From the NCBI GenBank assembly GCA_023630585.1, contig CM042552.1, forward strand, positions 17,557,569 through 17,621,568: a DNA stretch of 64,000 bases, read 5' to 3'. The notes below the pieces were generated by a model that worked only from the letters and a program-made list of their open reading frames with translations, searched no databases and was not told where the DNA came from. Shown piece by piece: positions 21,151 through 32,801 of the stretch (position 1 is its first letter; each line of letters opens with the position of its first letter). The translations under genes and the position numbers were made by a program. This DNA is from Cranoglanis bouderius. Its lineage: Eukaryota > Chordata > Actinopteri > Siluriformes > Cranoglanididae.

Positions 21151-22575
21151 CGTATAAATAATCAGGGTTTCCGTTATCTAGTAGATACTAGTATTTGACC
21201 AGTAAAAACTCTGCGTGACCAGCAAATTAAGATCCTTCTGGACACAGTATGTAAGTGAGTAAATAAAGTACACAATTTAGTAACTAAAGATCTTTTCTAC
21301 ACTTAATTTTATTCAGTAAAGCATGTCTCTTTAAATGAATACGATATGCAGTTGTTTTTATTTACGCTTCCACTGAGAGTTGTATCACTACCTGCTGCTA
21401 GTCTCTAATTCATATAGCCACTGCTGTAGAACCATTGTTTTTGAGTTATGTAGTTTGATAAATGTTTCCCAATTCTCTTTAATATCCATTTTCCTCTGAG
21501 AAAATTAATAAGCTAAATAATGCTAACGCCGCTCATCATGGAGGACTGTTTGAGGGATGGACTCTCTAGGTGATCTTATAGGCTGAATTTTCTGTTGACA
21601 TGCACAAATAATACAGATATGTTATTGAATTACAGAATTAAGAATCCCTGTCACCCAGTCATATACACTCTATTCAAGTCTGGAATTAAAATTTCATCTT
21701 ACTCAGTCAGATATGACTTTACTCAATTCCAAAGCTCAAATTTCCTCTTCCTTGTGGAACACAAGGTGGCTGAAACAAAGATAATTAAAATGTTATTAGC
21801 AGCCATGTCATAAAGTAATATTTTGTGTGAAGTTTTCTTATTCTTGGCTGTTTGTCGTGTTCAAAAAAAAAGGCCGGTTTGGCTTATTTATGTTTATGAG
21901 TGTATGCAAAAAAAAATTTAATTAAACGTTAATTATACTTGATGCTGTCATTCTTGTATAACTGAAATTTTAGTGTTTTTCACAGCAGTAGTAATTAAAA
22001 TATAACCAGCCTTAGAATTAGACTCATTTGTTCCTTTTCTAGGACACTGTAATGCAGATTTGAATGAATTCCATGCACAAAAAAAAAGGGCTTAAAGACT
22101 GAATGAATGTGGATATTGGTTAGTTACGTATTAATTCTAAATAATTAATTAGCTGATACTATTGGGGGAAATGGAGAGGAGAAACATAACATGGGCTACC
22201 ATTTGTTCTGATTAGCATCATCAGCTACTTTACTGAATGATTTATGACTGTTTTTTTTTTTCCCCCCTGCAGTTTCTGCCAGTATATTATAATAAAAATA
22301 AATCAATAAATATCGAGCGGTAGAGATTTGAGGGTGGAATCTCAAATTGTTTTAATGAGCACTTGGCTGAGTGCCGATCTGTTGTAATTATGCCTGTCCC
22401 CTAGCCTTCATTAGCAGGAGAGCTTCTTGTCCTATAAATCAATACTCGACTTGGCCTCCCTAATCCCTATATATAGTACTTTATAGAGAATGGAATTATT
22501 TTTATTTATTTATTTATTTTTTTTACAACCTATGATGTGCACAGTGCTACTGTACATTTCTACCTATTCCCTACA
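21151..22575. other. Mostly repeat-free stretch, possible conserved element near 22160-22470
   Basis: No gene. 22160-22470 has more balanced composition, several TAAT/ATTA core words (homeodomain-type) and no resemblance to the repeats elsewhere in the window. This makes it a candidate conserved non-coding element, by inference only. Confidence 0.25.
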
Positions 22576-22867
22576 TACAGTTGCAATCAAAATTATTCAA
22601 CCCCCATTGCAAATCAGGTTTACTGTTTTGCATATTTGTGCTGTTGTGAGGGATTCTATTCAGGGGGTTGAATAATTTTGAGACTGGAGAAGTCATTATA
22701 AGTTGCATTTTCAGTTGAATTTGGGGAAACCACTTGAAGCATTCGTTGTGTTGAACTATTTCAATTGCTTTTGTTTGATTTGTTCATTTCAAACAGCTGA
22801 AAGTCTGTGAATTTTGACAATAAACCTGATTTGCAATGGGGGTTGAATAATTTTGATTGAAACTGTA
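22576..22867. mobile_element. Tc1-derived miniature element (family of 61168-62594)
   Basis: A 292-bp element starts TACAGTTGCAATCAAAATTA and ends with the inverted equivalent (TTGATTGAAACTGTA), bounded by TA. Its ends and subterminal sequence match the full-length copy at 61168-62594. The transposase is wholly deleted. Confidence 0.9.
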
Positions 22868-22905
22868 GTACACTATATATTTATTAAAAGATATACATTT
22901 TAGTC

Positions 22906-23235
22906 TGTGGAGGCGGGGGCATGGTCGAGCACCGGTTTGTGAATGGAGGGCGGAGCCGGAGAAAGCGAGTGGTAAGGTTTACACACCTGTAGGAAATGAG
23001 ACTAACGAGTGTTCTGTGTTGCAGTGAGGGGAAGAAGAGAAAAAAGGAGAGACACACGCCTCAAGGGAGAGGGAAAGAGACGCCAGCACAGAGCCACATG
23101 TGTGCGTGCGTGGGTGTGTGTGTGAGAAATAAAAAAACCCACAAACTGAAAGGAAAAGTAAAAAATAAAAGTGTGCAAGTGGATTAAGCCTGCCTCCCTT
23201 CTGGTTCCTCCCTGCCCGACCCTTAAATTGTTACA
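22906..23235 (+). mobile_element. Solo LTR with perfect 5-bp target duplication
   Basis: A 330-bp segment starts TGTGGAGGCGGGGGCATGG and ends TTGTTACA, flanked by TAGTC on both sides (22901-22905 and 23236-23240). Its start matches the gypsy LTR at 17878. It sits 38 bp from the miniature Tc1 element. Confidence 0.9.
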
Positions 23236-23240
23236 TAGTC

Positions 23241-23494
23241 TTAATCTGTCTCTTTTCATTCTTTCTGTTTTCAGTCCAACGATCACTTCTCTTCTTCTGA
23301 TGAGTCTGATGCTTGGATGGATAGAAGGATGGAAGGAAGGAAAGAAAGAAAAAAAAGAAGAAGAAAGAAAATAAAGAAAATCGGACACCCTTGCTAATGA
23401 CACTTTGCTAATTTATTTTGCTAACTTGTATTTATATTTGCATGTTGCTACAGGTTGGGAAACCTCTCACTGTTGTATTATTAACCTCCTGGTG
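23241..23494. other. Spacer with short purine tract
   Basis: A GGAAGGAAAGAAAG-type purine run occurs near 23320-23375. No gene. Confidence 0.4.
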
Positions 23495-23805
23495 TACAGT
23501 GTCCTCCACTAATATTGGCACCCTTGGTAAAAATCAAAATATCAATGGGAATATACTTCAAATATATTTTTCTCATATGAATTCATATTAGTGCCAATAA
23601 TTGTTGCACACCTATATTTAAAACAAAGATATATTTTCTTTGATAAACCTGTGTTGTGTTTGCAATTGTTTGATATCCATGAGAGCAGAGTATTTTTGTG
23701 AATTTTTCGAACAAAAGATCAAAAGTTTAAACAATAAAGACAAATTTTCACAGCCTTCTTTGTTCATATTTACCAAGGGCGCCAATATTAGTGGAGGGCA
23801 CTGTA
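23495..23805. mobile_element. Tc1-type miniature inverted-repeat element
   Basis: Starts TACAGTGTCCTCCACTAATA and ends TATTAGTGGAGGGCACTGTA; the 311-bp interior has no transposase. TA boundaries and the CAGTG start point to Tc1/mariner. It is distinct from the other families here. Confidence 0.85.
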
Positions 23806-25079
23806 TGTCTTGTCACATATGAAGTCGACCAATCAGAATAGAGATCATTTACACGCATTAGCCTTAAAGCCACATTATTATCCATCCTTTTTTATTATTA
23901 TTATTGTTTGTTAGGCTTATAATACATAATTATAATCCACATAAAATAAGCTGTCTCTATGGATAAAATCATTATTATGATAGCTAGACACATTTTTCAT
24001 TTTATTTATGCTCTATGGTCTATATTTATGTAGTATTCTGTTGTAGTATTTTTAGAGAAGATCTTTTTTGAGTCGTTTCACCCTAGTTTAATTATTTACG
24101 GTATACAGAGAATGAAATAATTGAATATATTCACATTGCTCCTCAATCAAATTGCTTGAAGCAGCTTTCAGTTCTCAGACTTTTCTTGCTTTACACACAG
24201 ACAAATACACACAGAGTTCCATTGTGCTGAAGGTCATGGAGGCGTCTCTGACATCCTGCAGCTCTTAATGGATGCTGTTCTGATTTTTTTAGACATGAAA
24301 ATTGCATCTTGAGATACAAAGACTAGCTTTTTCATGCCGGACCTTCACTCTGCGTTTATTCTCTCTATAAATCTTGAAAAGATTTTTACTTTTTAATTTC
24401 TTGCCTTCAGTTTGCATTATCTTTGGCCCTTTCTAATGCTAATCAGAGCTTTTTCATCCTTTCTAATTCTTAACTATTCATCCTAATTAATTTCTGTTTC
24501 TCTTTAACTCTGTCATCTAAATACTAGTTCGTGTGCCATTAACAACGACTTCCTACATTCTACAGAGTGTACTGCATGTTACACTGTACAGTATGGAACT
24601 CTTTTGCTTTTCTTGCTAGCTATTTAATTTTAAAAAAATATTATTGTTGTATTTTGTCAATCACCACTTGTCTGTGTCTCAAATCATACACTTCTGTACT
24701 TCCTTGGAGTTTCTTGATAAATTAAATGCTCAAGAATGGACAATTTACATGTAGCACAAAACAAAAGGTGCGGGCCTTGTAGCACATAACTAACAAAACC
24801 AACATACCTGCTGCTGATGGTGGTGTGGTATAAAAAATAACGTTCATTTAACAACACGTTTTATGCTATCACTGTCTTGTCAGATTTTGTGTCAAATAAT
24901 ATTGCTGAATATGTTAATGTTAACATCCAAGTGATGTCATTGACGAGTGTACAATCCATGACACACCGAGATTTCTCTGAAATTCTTAAAATATTTTTCA
25001 GGAAACAGTAAAATTGCATGTGGAAATAACATAGTTAATGTAAAAACTAGAGTTACCTAGAGTTTTCAGTTAAAAAAAA
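23806..25079. other. Repeat-poor stretch, possible conserved element near 24100-24540
   Basis: No gene or known repeat recognised. 24100-24540 has TAATTA-type words and mixed composition and could be regulatory, by inference only. Confidence 0.25.
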
Positions 25080-25629
25080 AAAATGGAGAAGGAATTTTGC
25101 TCACTGAGAGAGTTTTACACTGAATAGAATGTGTTTTGTAAATAACTGGATCAGTGATCTCATTTCTGAGGAAATGGAGCCAAGTGTCAATGGATCACAG
25201 AGCATGTTTTCCAAACAGAGCCAAATGAGTTTTCCCAATAGATCCAGGCATGTTTTGTTAATAGAGCTTAGTCAGGTTTCTCAAAGGAATCAAATGTCAC
25301 TGGATCACTGAGCTGGTTTTCCAAATAAATTGAGATAGCTTTGCCAAAAAAGAAAGAAAGAAAAATTGGATACCAATTTCAACGGCAATCACGCAAGGGT
25401 TCACAGTGGATTGAATCCAATTTCACTGGACAATTCCAAGTTTTCCCAATGACCAGACCTTAATTTAACTGCATCTCCAAGCAATTATGGATTAACGTCA
25501 TTGGATCACTGAGACATTTTCCCAATAAACAGATTAATTTTTCCAAATAATTGGAGCCAAATTTTACTGGACCGCTGATCACCCTTCTTCTGAAATGGAG
25601 CCAAGTGACTTTTCCCAAAAGAGCGAGTG
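25080..25629. repeat. Two-unit-type degenerate tandem repeat, block 1
   Basis: Degenerate copies of two linked unit types: a short one close to GTTTTCCCAATAGAGCCAAG, and a longer one adding a CACTGGATCACTGAG-type stretch after GTTTTCCCAAAGGA. The same family forms block 2 at 27150-27790. Units are diverged and unequal in length, about 23 bp and 41-43 bp. Confidence 0.7.
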
Positions 25630-26192
25630 TGTCATGTAAATACCGGTAAAGGACTAGAGACTACGATTCCCATCAGCCACTGCACCTCACCTGACCACGT
25701 CACATGACTATCTGCACCTGATTCACGTTTGGGATGATTAGCACTTGTATATACAGGTGCATCTCAATAAATTAGAATGTCGTGGAAAAGTTAATTTATT
25801 TCAGTAATTCAACTCAAATTGTGAAACTCGTGTATTAAATAAATTCAATGCCACAGACTGAAGTAGTTTAAGTCTTTGGTTCTTTTAATTGTGATGATTT
25901 TGGCTCACATTTAACAAAAACCCACCAATTCACTGAATTTATTTAATACACGAGTTTCACAATTTGCGTTGAATTACTGAAATAAATGAACTTTTCCATG
26001 ACTTTCTAATTTATTGAGATGCACCTGTATATGTCACGCCTTGCACTGCTCATGTTGTCTTTCGTTTGTCTTATCTTGCCATTTGTCATGTTCCTTAGTT
26101 CATGTATTTAGTTTATTGTGTTGGCACTTTTTGTGTTTTGTTTTATTAAATTCTATCTGCACTTGCATCCGTCTTTGCCTTCTAACCTAATA
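25630..26192 (+). mobile_element. Solo LTR interrupted by a Tc1 miniature element
   Basis: Starts TGTCATG and carries the same AGACTACGATTCCCATCAGCC-like and GCACTTGCATCCG segments as the LTR at 3872-4208. It is flanked by GAGTG on both sides (25625-25629 and 26193-26197). Removing the 278-bp miniature element at 25752 leaves about 285 bp. The 3' end (CTAATA) is eroded relative to TGACA. Confidence 0.75.
25752..26029. mobile_element. Miniature derivative of the Tc1-like element at 43269
   Basis: Starts TACAGGTGCATCTCAATAAA and ends with its inverted form, bounded by TA. It matches the long terminal repeats of 43269-44776 and consists of little more than those two arms. It lies inside a solo LTR, so it is younger than that LTR. 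Confidence 0.9.
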
Positions 26193-26197
26193 GAGTG

Positions 26198-27149
26198 GCA
26201 TATAATTGCCCTTTCGGATTGAGCACGCAGTTTTTTCCAAGGATTTCTGGACAGTGTAACAGATAATGTGTCATCCGGAAGGCGTGGCCTATTTTGAGAA
26301 TCTGCTCATTGTTGTCATCGTTGAACTTGTTGATCGTTGTTGACATAGTTGTCTGTCCATGATCACAGGACATTGACAATGACCCAGTCATTCTGCTAAA
26401 ACTCATAATTATCCATGCTTTCAGACTCAACTTTGTTTGCACAGAAAGAGCAAAGTTGACAGTTGGAAGAACCAGTCGATTCAGATTTTACAGGATTCTT
26501 TAAAAAAAACATTGAAAAAATAGTTACCGATATGGCTGTTTTGTTCTTTATCATACATCGCTGGAATGCCCATGCAAAAAAACAAAGTATTCTGCGCATG
26601 TTCAGTGACCTATAATTTTTTTGGAAGGGGATGTCTTTGCCACACCTCCAGAAATGCCTATTCTATGTTGCAGTACTGAAACCCCTGGAATTTAGTAGTG
26701 CACTACGGTTTTCAGCATGTGCTGTGTGGCGTTCAGCAGAAATCAGTGCTTCTGTGTTGTTGTTTTTTTTTAGCTTTGTTTTGGTCTCTGTCCATGTGCA
26801 TTTTGTTTTGATTCATGTCTTGTCTCCACCCCTATCCTGTCACTATTTTGTGTTGATTGTACTCACCTTTTCTGTATTCATTTCTGAACAGTTTTCCTAT
26901 TTACAGTATATCCTTGTGTCCTTGTTTCAGTGTGAGGTCTTATTATGCATTCCTTGTGCCTAAGTCTGAGCACTTGTTTCCAAGTTTTTCCTGGTTTCCA
27001 TGTTCTGTGTTTCCTGGTTTTCTGAATATGGATTATCCCTTTTTGTTGTTGCCTGCATATGTTTTGACCCATACCGGGACTAATGTTGATGATGATATTT
27101 GGACTGATATATATATATATATAAACAATGCTCATCTCAAGCGATTGTG
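26198..27149. other. No gene recognised
   Basis: T-rich stretch on the plus strand from about 26630 to 27060 with short open frames that lack recognisable protein features; a short (TA)n lies at 27110-27122. It may include old LTR sequence, but I cannot define ends. Confidence 0.35.
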
Positions 27150-27790
27150 TCCTACCTCTTCACCTCCACTCTGCAGTGAGAACGTTTTCCCAGTAGAGCC
27201 AAGCAAGTTTTCCAAAAGGAATCTAATTCCAGTAGATCGCCAAGTCAGCTTTCCAAACATAGCAGTGTGTTTTCTCCTCATAAAGGAGTCAAAGACCAGT
27301 GGATCACTGAGCAAGTTTTCCCAATAGATCCAAAGTAGTTTTCCCAAAAGAGCTGAGAGTTTTCCCAATAGAGCAGAGTGAATTTTAGCAATACAGCCAA
27401 GCAGGCTTTCCCAAAGGACTTAAATGCAACTGGATTCCTGAACAAGTTTTCCCAATAGAGCCAAGCAAGTTTTTCCCAAAGGAGCCATTTCACTCAACAT
27501 CATTGAATGAGTTTTATAATGATTAGAGCCAAATTTCAGTGGAAGCAAGTTGTCCAAATAAATTGTATTGCGTTTCACCAGCTCTCTAAACAAATAGAGC
27601 TGAACTTCACTGGATCGAGGGGTGGGTTTTCCTAATGAATTGACTGAGTTTTCCAAATACATGTCACTGAATTTTAGTGGACTTCTGAGTGAGTTTGTAA
27701 AGGAATGGAATGTACTGTCAATGGATCACTGAGGAGGCTTTCTAGCAAATAGAGCTGGATTTCCCTGGATCTTAAACTATTGGATAATTG
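27150..27790. repeat. Two-unit-type degenerate tandem repeat, block 2
   Basis: Clearer than block 1. About 23-bp units (GTTTTCCCAATAGAGCCAAG plus CAA) alternate with 41-43-bp units that add TGGATCACTGAGCAA. On the minus strand this produces long open frames full of WEN and GKL repeats. These follow from the array and are not evidence of a gene. Confidence 0.75.
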
Positions 27791-28088
27791 ATAGCAAATT
27801 GAACTGAACTGAATTTAATTTAGTTTGTAAGCCAAAAGAACAACCCATCAGACACAGAATATAAAAAAAATCAAAAACATATTTATGTTAAAATCTGAAT
27901 ATGGTGTTACTTGGATAAATATGAAGACTGATTTGTTTCGAATAAATTTTGTTGAACTGTTAATGACCTGAATGTAAAAATGAGCACACACCTAACCCTG
28001 TTAACAAACAGTGCTGGTTAGCATGGTAACATCAGCCAGCACTGAGCACTAACATTGGTTTTAACAAATTTAACAAATCTCAATGTAT

Positions 28089-28148
<60 letters not shown>

Positions 28149-28800
28149 ACATAGTGAATGCTTTTCATAGTGATATGAGTTCATGCTTGGATTAGCAAAC
28201 TGATTTTATTGATATATTATTGTTTTGTTTTTATTTTTTTTTAAGAGAGAGAGAGAGAGAGATAATTTTATGATAGGAAATCTAATCAGCACATGGCTCG
28301 AGGCCTTGATTTTTATCACTGTTTCCATGCCATCATACAGAATTGTTCAGTTTTATCACTAACATCTCTGAAAGTGACTCGTTCTCATCAGCTTTGACTG
28401 AAAACTTTTTTCCCCTTCATTTTCTCCTCATTACTCAGAGGAAATCCCGAATCGTGTGTGTGTGTGTGTGTTGTGTGTTCCCTCTGGAGGTGCTAATGTG
28501 CTAAATTTGGCTCTGCATAACAGCTGTGCGATCAGTGAGACGAGACGAGACGAGACAAAATGTGGTGTGTGTCTGAAAAATTGAGGATAAAACCACAGGA
28601 GGAAGTTTCATCTGTTCACGTCTCTGTTTTCTGATGACTTCACAGATTCTTGGCACATTGGTCTGAGTGTTTTCCAACTGGACAATGATCTACTGGGATA
28701 AAAATATAAAAAAAAATTATTTCACTGCATTTTAACAAGTGAAAACATCTGGAATATAGACTAAATTATCATTTTTTTCATAATGAGATCAACATAAAAA
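27791..28800. other. Non-coding with microsatellites
   Basis: Contains (AC)n at 28090-28144, (GA)n near 28244-28262, (GT)n near 28456-28470 and a short GAGAC repeat near 28537-28556. No gene. Confidence 0.6.
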
Positions 28801-28902
28801 TACAGTGAAGGGAAATAAGTATTAGGACACTATGTACTCATAACCATAAGAATGATAATAATATACAGTATGATAAGATAGGGAAAAGAATTCAGACATA
28901 TA

Positions 28903-29045
<143 letters not shown>

Positions 29046-29059
29046 TTTACCTTAACCCA

Positions 29060-30185
29060 ACTGCTCAGATGTGTAAATGAAATTAATGTAAGTTGCTCTG
29101 GATAAGGGCGTCTGCCAAATGCCTGAAATGTAAATGTAATGCACTGCTATGTGGTTGTCCTGCATCCTCAATAAATAAGCTACAGTTAGTCCAAAATGCA
29201 GCTGTAAGACTGCTCACCAAATCATGAAAATATCAACATATTACCCCAATTTTATCATCTCTACACTGGTTACCTGTTAAGTTCCGTATTGATTATAAAA
29301 TAAAATTATAAAATAAGATTATAAACGTAGAAACTCATCTGTAAAGCCCTACACAGCCAAGCCCCTTTGCATTTAACCAATCTTCTATCACGCTACAATC
29401 CATCACGCTCTTTAAGGTCGCAAAACTCTGGATTTCTGATAATACCGAAGATATCAAAGTCTACTAAAGGAGGTAGAGCTTTTTCACATTTAGCTCCTAA
29501 ACTCTGGAGTAGCCTTCCTGACAATGTTCAGGGTTCAGACACACTCTCTCAGTTTAAATCTAGATTAAAGACACATTTCTTTGGCCTAGCATTCACCTAA
29601 TCGAATCTCATGACCTTGTACTTCTGTCATCGTTGATAAAATGATAAATGCACAGGGTCAATTTTGCCTGACATACAATAAACAGCATTGTTCAACAGCC
29701 GGCCTGGTCCGTCCTGGTGCCCTGCTTCTGGGGTTCTCATCGCTGGGGGTTGCTTGCTGTTCCTGAGGATGGGCCCATATGGACAGCCTCCACAAACAAT
29801 TCACAAACAGACTTTGCGCTCGGGTCTCCATCGGTGGACAGTTCATGACTTCAGCAAAATAGGCTTCATGTTGAGACTGTGGTGAATCTCCTGACTACAC
29901 AGTTGCACTTTATATCATGTATCATACAGTTATAGAAGGGATTTACTCATAATTACACTATCCAGTGTCACCCAGATGAGGATGGGTTCCCTTTTGAGTC
30001 TGGTTCCTCTCAAGGTTTCTTCCTCATGTCGTCTCAGGGAGTTTTTCCTTGCCACCATCACCTCTGGCTGCTCATTGGGGATAAAGTTATCGATTTAAAA
30101 TTTAGATCCAAAATTTATGTATCTCTGTAAAGCTGCTTTGTGACTGTCTATTGTTAAAAACGCTATACAAATAAAACTGAATTAA
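29060..30185 (+). pseudogene. CR1/L2-type LINE, 3' fragment
   Basis: 29085-29140 is a GGATAAGGGCGTCTGCCAAA-type LINE/SINE tail. After it, frames at 29150-29600 encode the C-terminal region of a CR1/L2/Rex-type RT (LQLVQNAA-like, then LTNLLSRYNPSRSLRSQN, GGRAFSHLAPKLWSSLP, HFFGLAFT). The 3' UTR from about 29960 matches, in opposite orientation, 3690-4300 and 10718-11000, and ends in GCTATACAAATAAAACTGAA near 30180. It is the same family as the duplicated LINE block. Stops and a short internal duplication near 29297-29325 show it is inactive. Confidence 0.8.
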
Positions 30186-30189
30186 AGTT

Positions 30190-31060
30190 AATTTAATTGA
30201 AAGGTGAAGGAGCTTCCTAAATTTCTCAGGGACAGCATTATTCAACAACACTCGCTTGGAAAAAGATACAAAGCCATAGCAAGGACCTTAATCATCCCTA
30301 TCACTACGATTAGTAGGAAAACTTGCAGGTGGAAAGTTCATTGAACAACAACTAATCATCCCCAGGCAGGTGTGCCATGCAAGACTTCACAAAGAGCTCT
30401 CAGAGTAATGATAAGGAAGTTAAAGAGAGAAAAAAACAGCAATCACTTGAAAAGTATTGCAGGATGACCTGAAAGCAGCAGGAACAGCAGTTACACAGAG
30501 AATAATAATCAATAATCTGACTTCCTGAACTGCTGCATTCCTTCACCTCAAGCAAAACTTCTCCTCAGCTGGACCTCTCGAGCTGTTGATCCAAAGCTCA
30601 CTAGCCAGTGAGAGTAATTCACTGTTAAGCCTGTTGAAGACCAGGTGAAATTTTTGCCACTGAGTTCACTGTTTTCAGTTTCAAAGTGATTTTCTTCTTT
30701 CCCATTGTATATTTTTGTTCGTTTCTTGAAATGTTACATTCAGTAGTTTTGGCACAAATTTAATTTGGCCATACAAGAATTTGGAGATAAAAGAGTTTCT
30801 TCACAGCGAAGTATGGAGGTGGGGGCATCATGATATGGGGCTGCATCTCTGCAAATGGTACTGGGGCATAATGGTAAGGAGAAATAAATGGAGGGATGTA
30901 CTGGGACATATTAGAGAAGAATTTAATCTCTTTGGCCAAGAAGCTGGTGAGAAGATAGACCTTTCAACAAGACAACAACCCCAAACATGCAGCCAAAGTC
31001 ACTCAAGTATGCCTTGCCTGGCCTGGCCAATCACCTGACTTAAATTCCACTGACAATGTA
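30190..31060 (+). pseudogene. Tc1-like transposase, highly degraded
   Basis: Frame fragments resemble the Tc1 helix-turn-helix (VKELPKFLRDSIIQQHSLGKRYKAIA, 30205-30285). Then come a YGGGGIMIWGC region (30815-30850), FQQDNNPKHAAKVT-like sequence carrying the second catalytic Asp (30965-31000), and GQSPDLN (31025). The final E region is replaced by A-rich sequence. Many stops and shifts. Confidence 0.65.
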
Positions 31061-31310
31061 AAAAAAAATAAATAAATAAAAAATAATAATAATTAAGTGG
31101 AGATTTTGAAATTGGGAGTCCATCAAGGCAACACTTGTAACCTTGCGGAATTGAAGACAATTTGGCAAGAGGAATGGCCCAAAACTGAACCACAATGCTA
31201 CAAAAACCTAATTATTTCTTACCATAGAATCTTCAAGGCTGTAATTACAAACAACAACTTTGCAAAAAGTACAAACATTTGTTTATCTGTGGTGTCCAAA
31301 TAACTTTTCA

Positions 31311-32316
31311 TAATAACTAGTTTCATTTTTTTTTTAAAAACATACCTTTGTTTATGCTTATAAATATATACATTTTATATAATAATAACATTTGAAGAAA
31401 TATGCACTGGACATTTATTAAATAACAAAAACAATAGTGTCTTAATTTAATAGAATATTTATTTCCTCTCACTGTAATCATTAGCTGATTCAAAGTAAAT
31501 TCTAAACATTTTTAGTAGTTTTAGTAAATAAATTAAATTAGTATATAAATGGATTATACATATAATAGTCTCTAAATAACCTCTAAATATGAGTCTATAA
31601 ATTAGTAAATTAAATGAACCTATATATAAATTCAATTAATGGCAATTAAATTAGTCTATAAATAGTCTAAAGATAATAATTTATGAATTATTAACTGAAA
31701 TGATTATTATTTTTGTAGTTTCTGATCGTTTTGCTTATTTCAACCCTTTATTTCTAGAAAGATCCAAATTAAACCTCAGTGAAGCGCACACAGTGGGAAA
31801 GGCATAAAGAGGTAACTGATGTCCTAAAAATATGTTTGTCCTGCTGTCCTGGCCGATTTATCTAGCTGCACAGAGACGGTTTTAAAGGTCAAGATTGTCC
31901 CCTTCAGCCTTGTTTACCTCACGAAAGTCCTACATAAGAACCGGGACAGAAAGTTCCAGGATTTCCAAATAACAGCAATCAAGTAACTGGAGTAGAAGTA
32001 AGAGATCTAAAAATATACATAGGATACAGAAACAAATAACACCATGATGTGGAGTGTAATTCATTAATTAATAAGTTCTGATATCAGGACACTTAAGTAG
32101 CAGTAAATACTTTAAAGCATGGTCATTTATTTGTAACATTTTAATCAGGACAGAATTATTCTGAGATGTGTCCAAAAGAAAAAAGAAAAAGTACAGCTGG
32201 TACGGGGAAATTTGGGTTGCAATATCAAGAATCGGCCACCAGATGGAGCTGAAAGCACGTGTTTGAATTTAGCGCACTCAGAAAGCAATGGATGCATAAC
32301 TCTCTCTCTCGCGCGC

Positions 32317-32368
<52 letters not shown>

Positions 32369-32801
32369 ACACACAGGAAGAGTTTAAAAATCACATTCTT
32401 TCTTAACACCAGTGTGTAATTAACCCTGACAGAATGGGAGGACAAAATCAGCCGATGTTTTATGTTTTGTGTTTATACATTATAATTTTCTCTTTAGCAC
32501 ATTTCTAGCTGTAATTGTAATTCTGATGACTTGCTGAGAAAACTGGAGAGAAAAACAGAAAAGTAGAAGCGTTAATCCAGGATCGGATTCCACACAAATG
32601 CTGGATTGCAGATTAAACAATCCAAACATTGGAAACTCTGACTTTTATAATCACCACAGCTTAACAGCAGAAAAAAAACAAAAAAACAACCAAGATGCCA
32701 GCATGCTGAGGTGTAGAACCCAGGAAGGTGGATAAATAATAAACACAAAATAAGTATTCAGCAATTGCTGTGTCACTGTTTTCTCTTTATCAATCATTAT
32801 G
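31311..32801. other. AT-rich non-coding stretch
   Basis: 31320-31720 is very AT-rich with recurring TCTATAAATTAGT words. (AC)n occurs at 32317-32375, preceded by CTCTCTCTCGCGCGCACACA. No gene. Confidence 0.5.
32317..32375. repeat. (AC)n microsatellite with CG-alternating lead-in
   Basis: Alternating purine-pyrimidine run (GCGCGCACACACATATACACAC) of the kind that can adopt Z-DNA. Confidence 0.9.

Noticed and set aside
26631..27327. Plus-strand frames of 110 and 156 codons as secreted or membrane proteins
   Set aside because: T-rich stretch giving Phe/Leu/Val frames that then run into the tandem-repeat block; overlapping frames are equally open.
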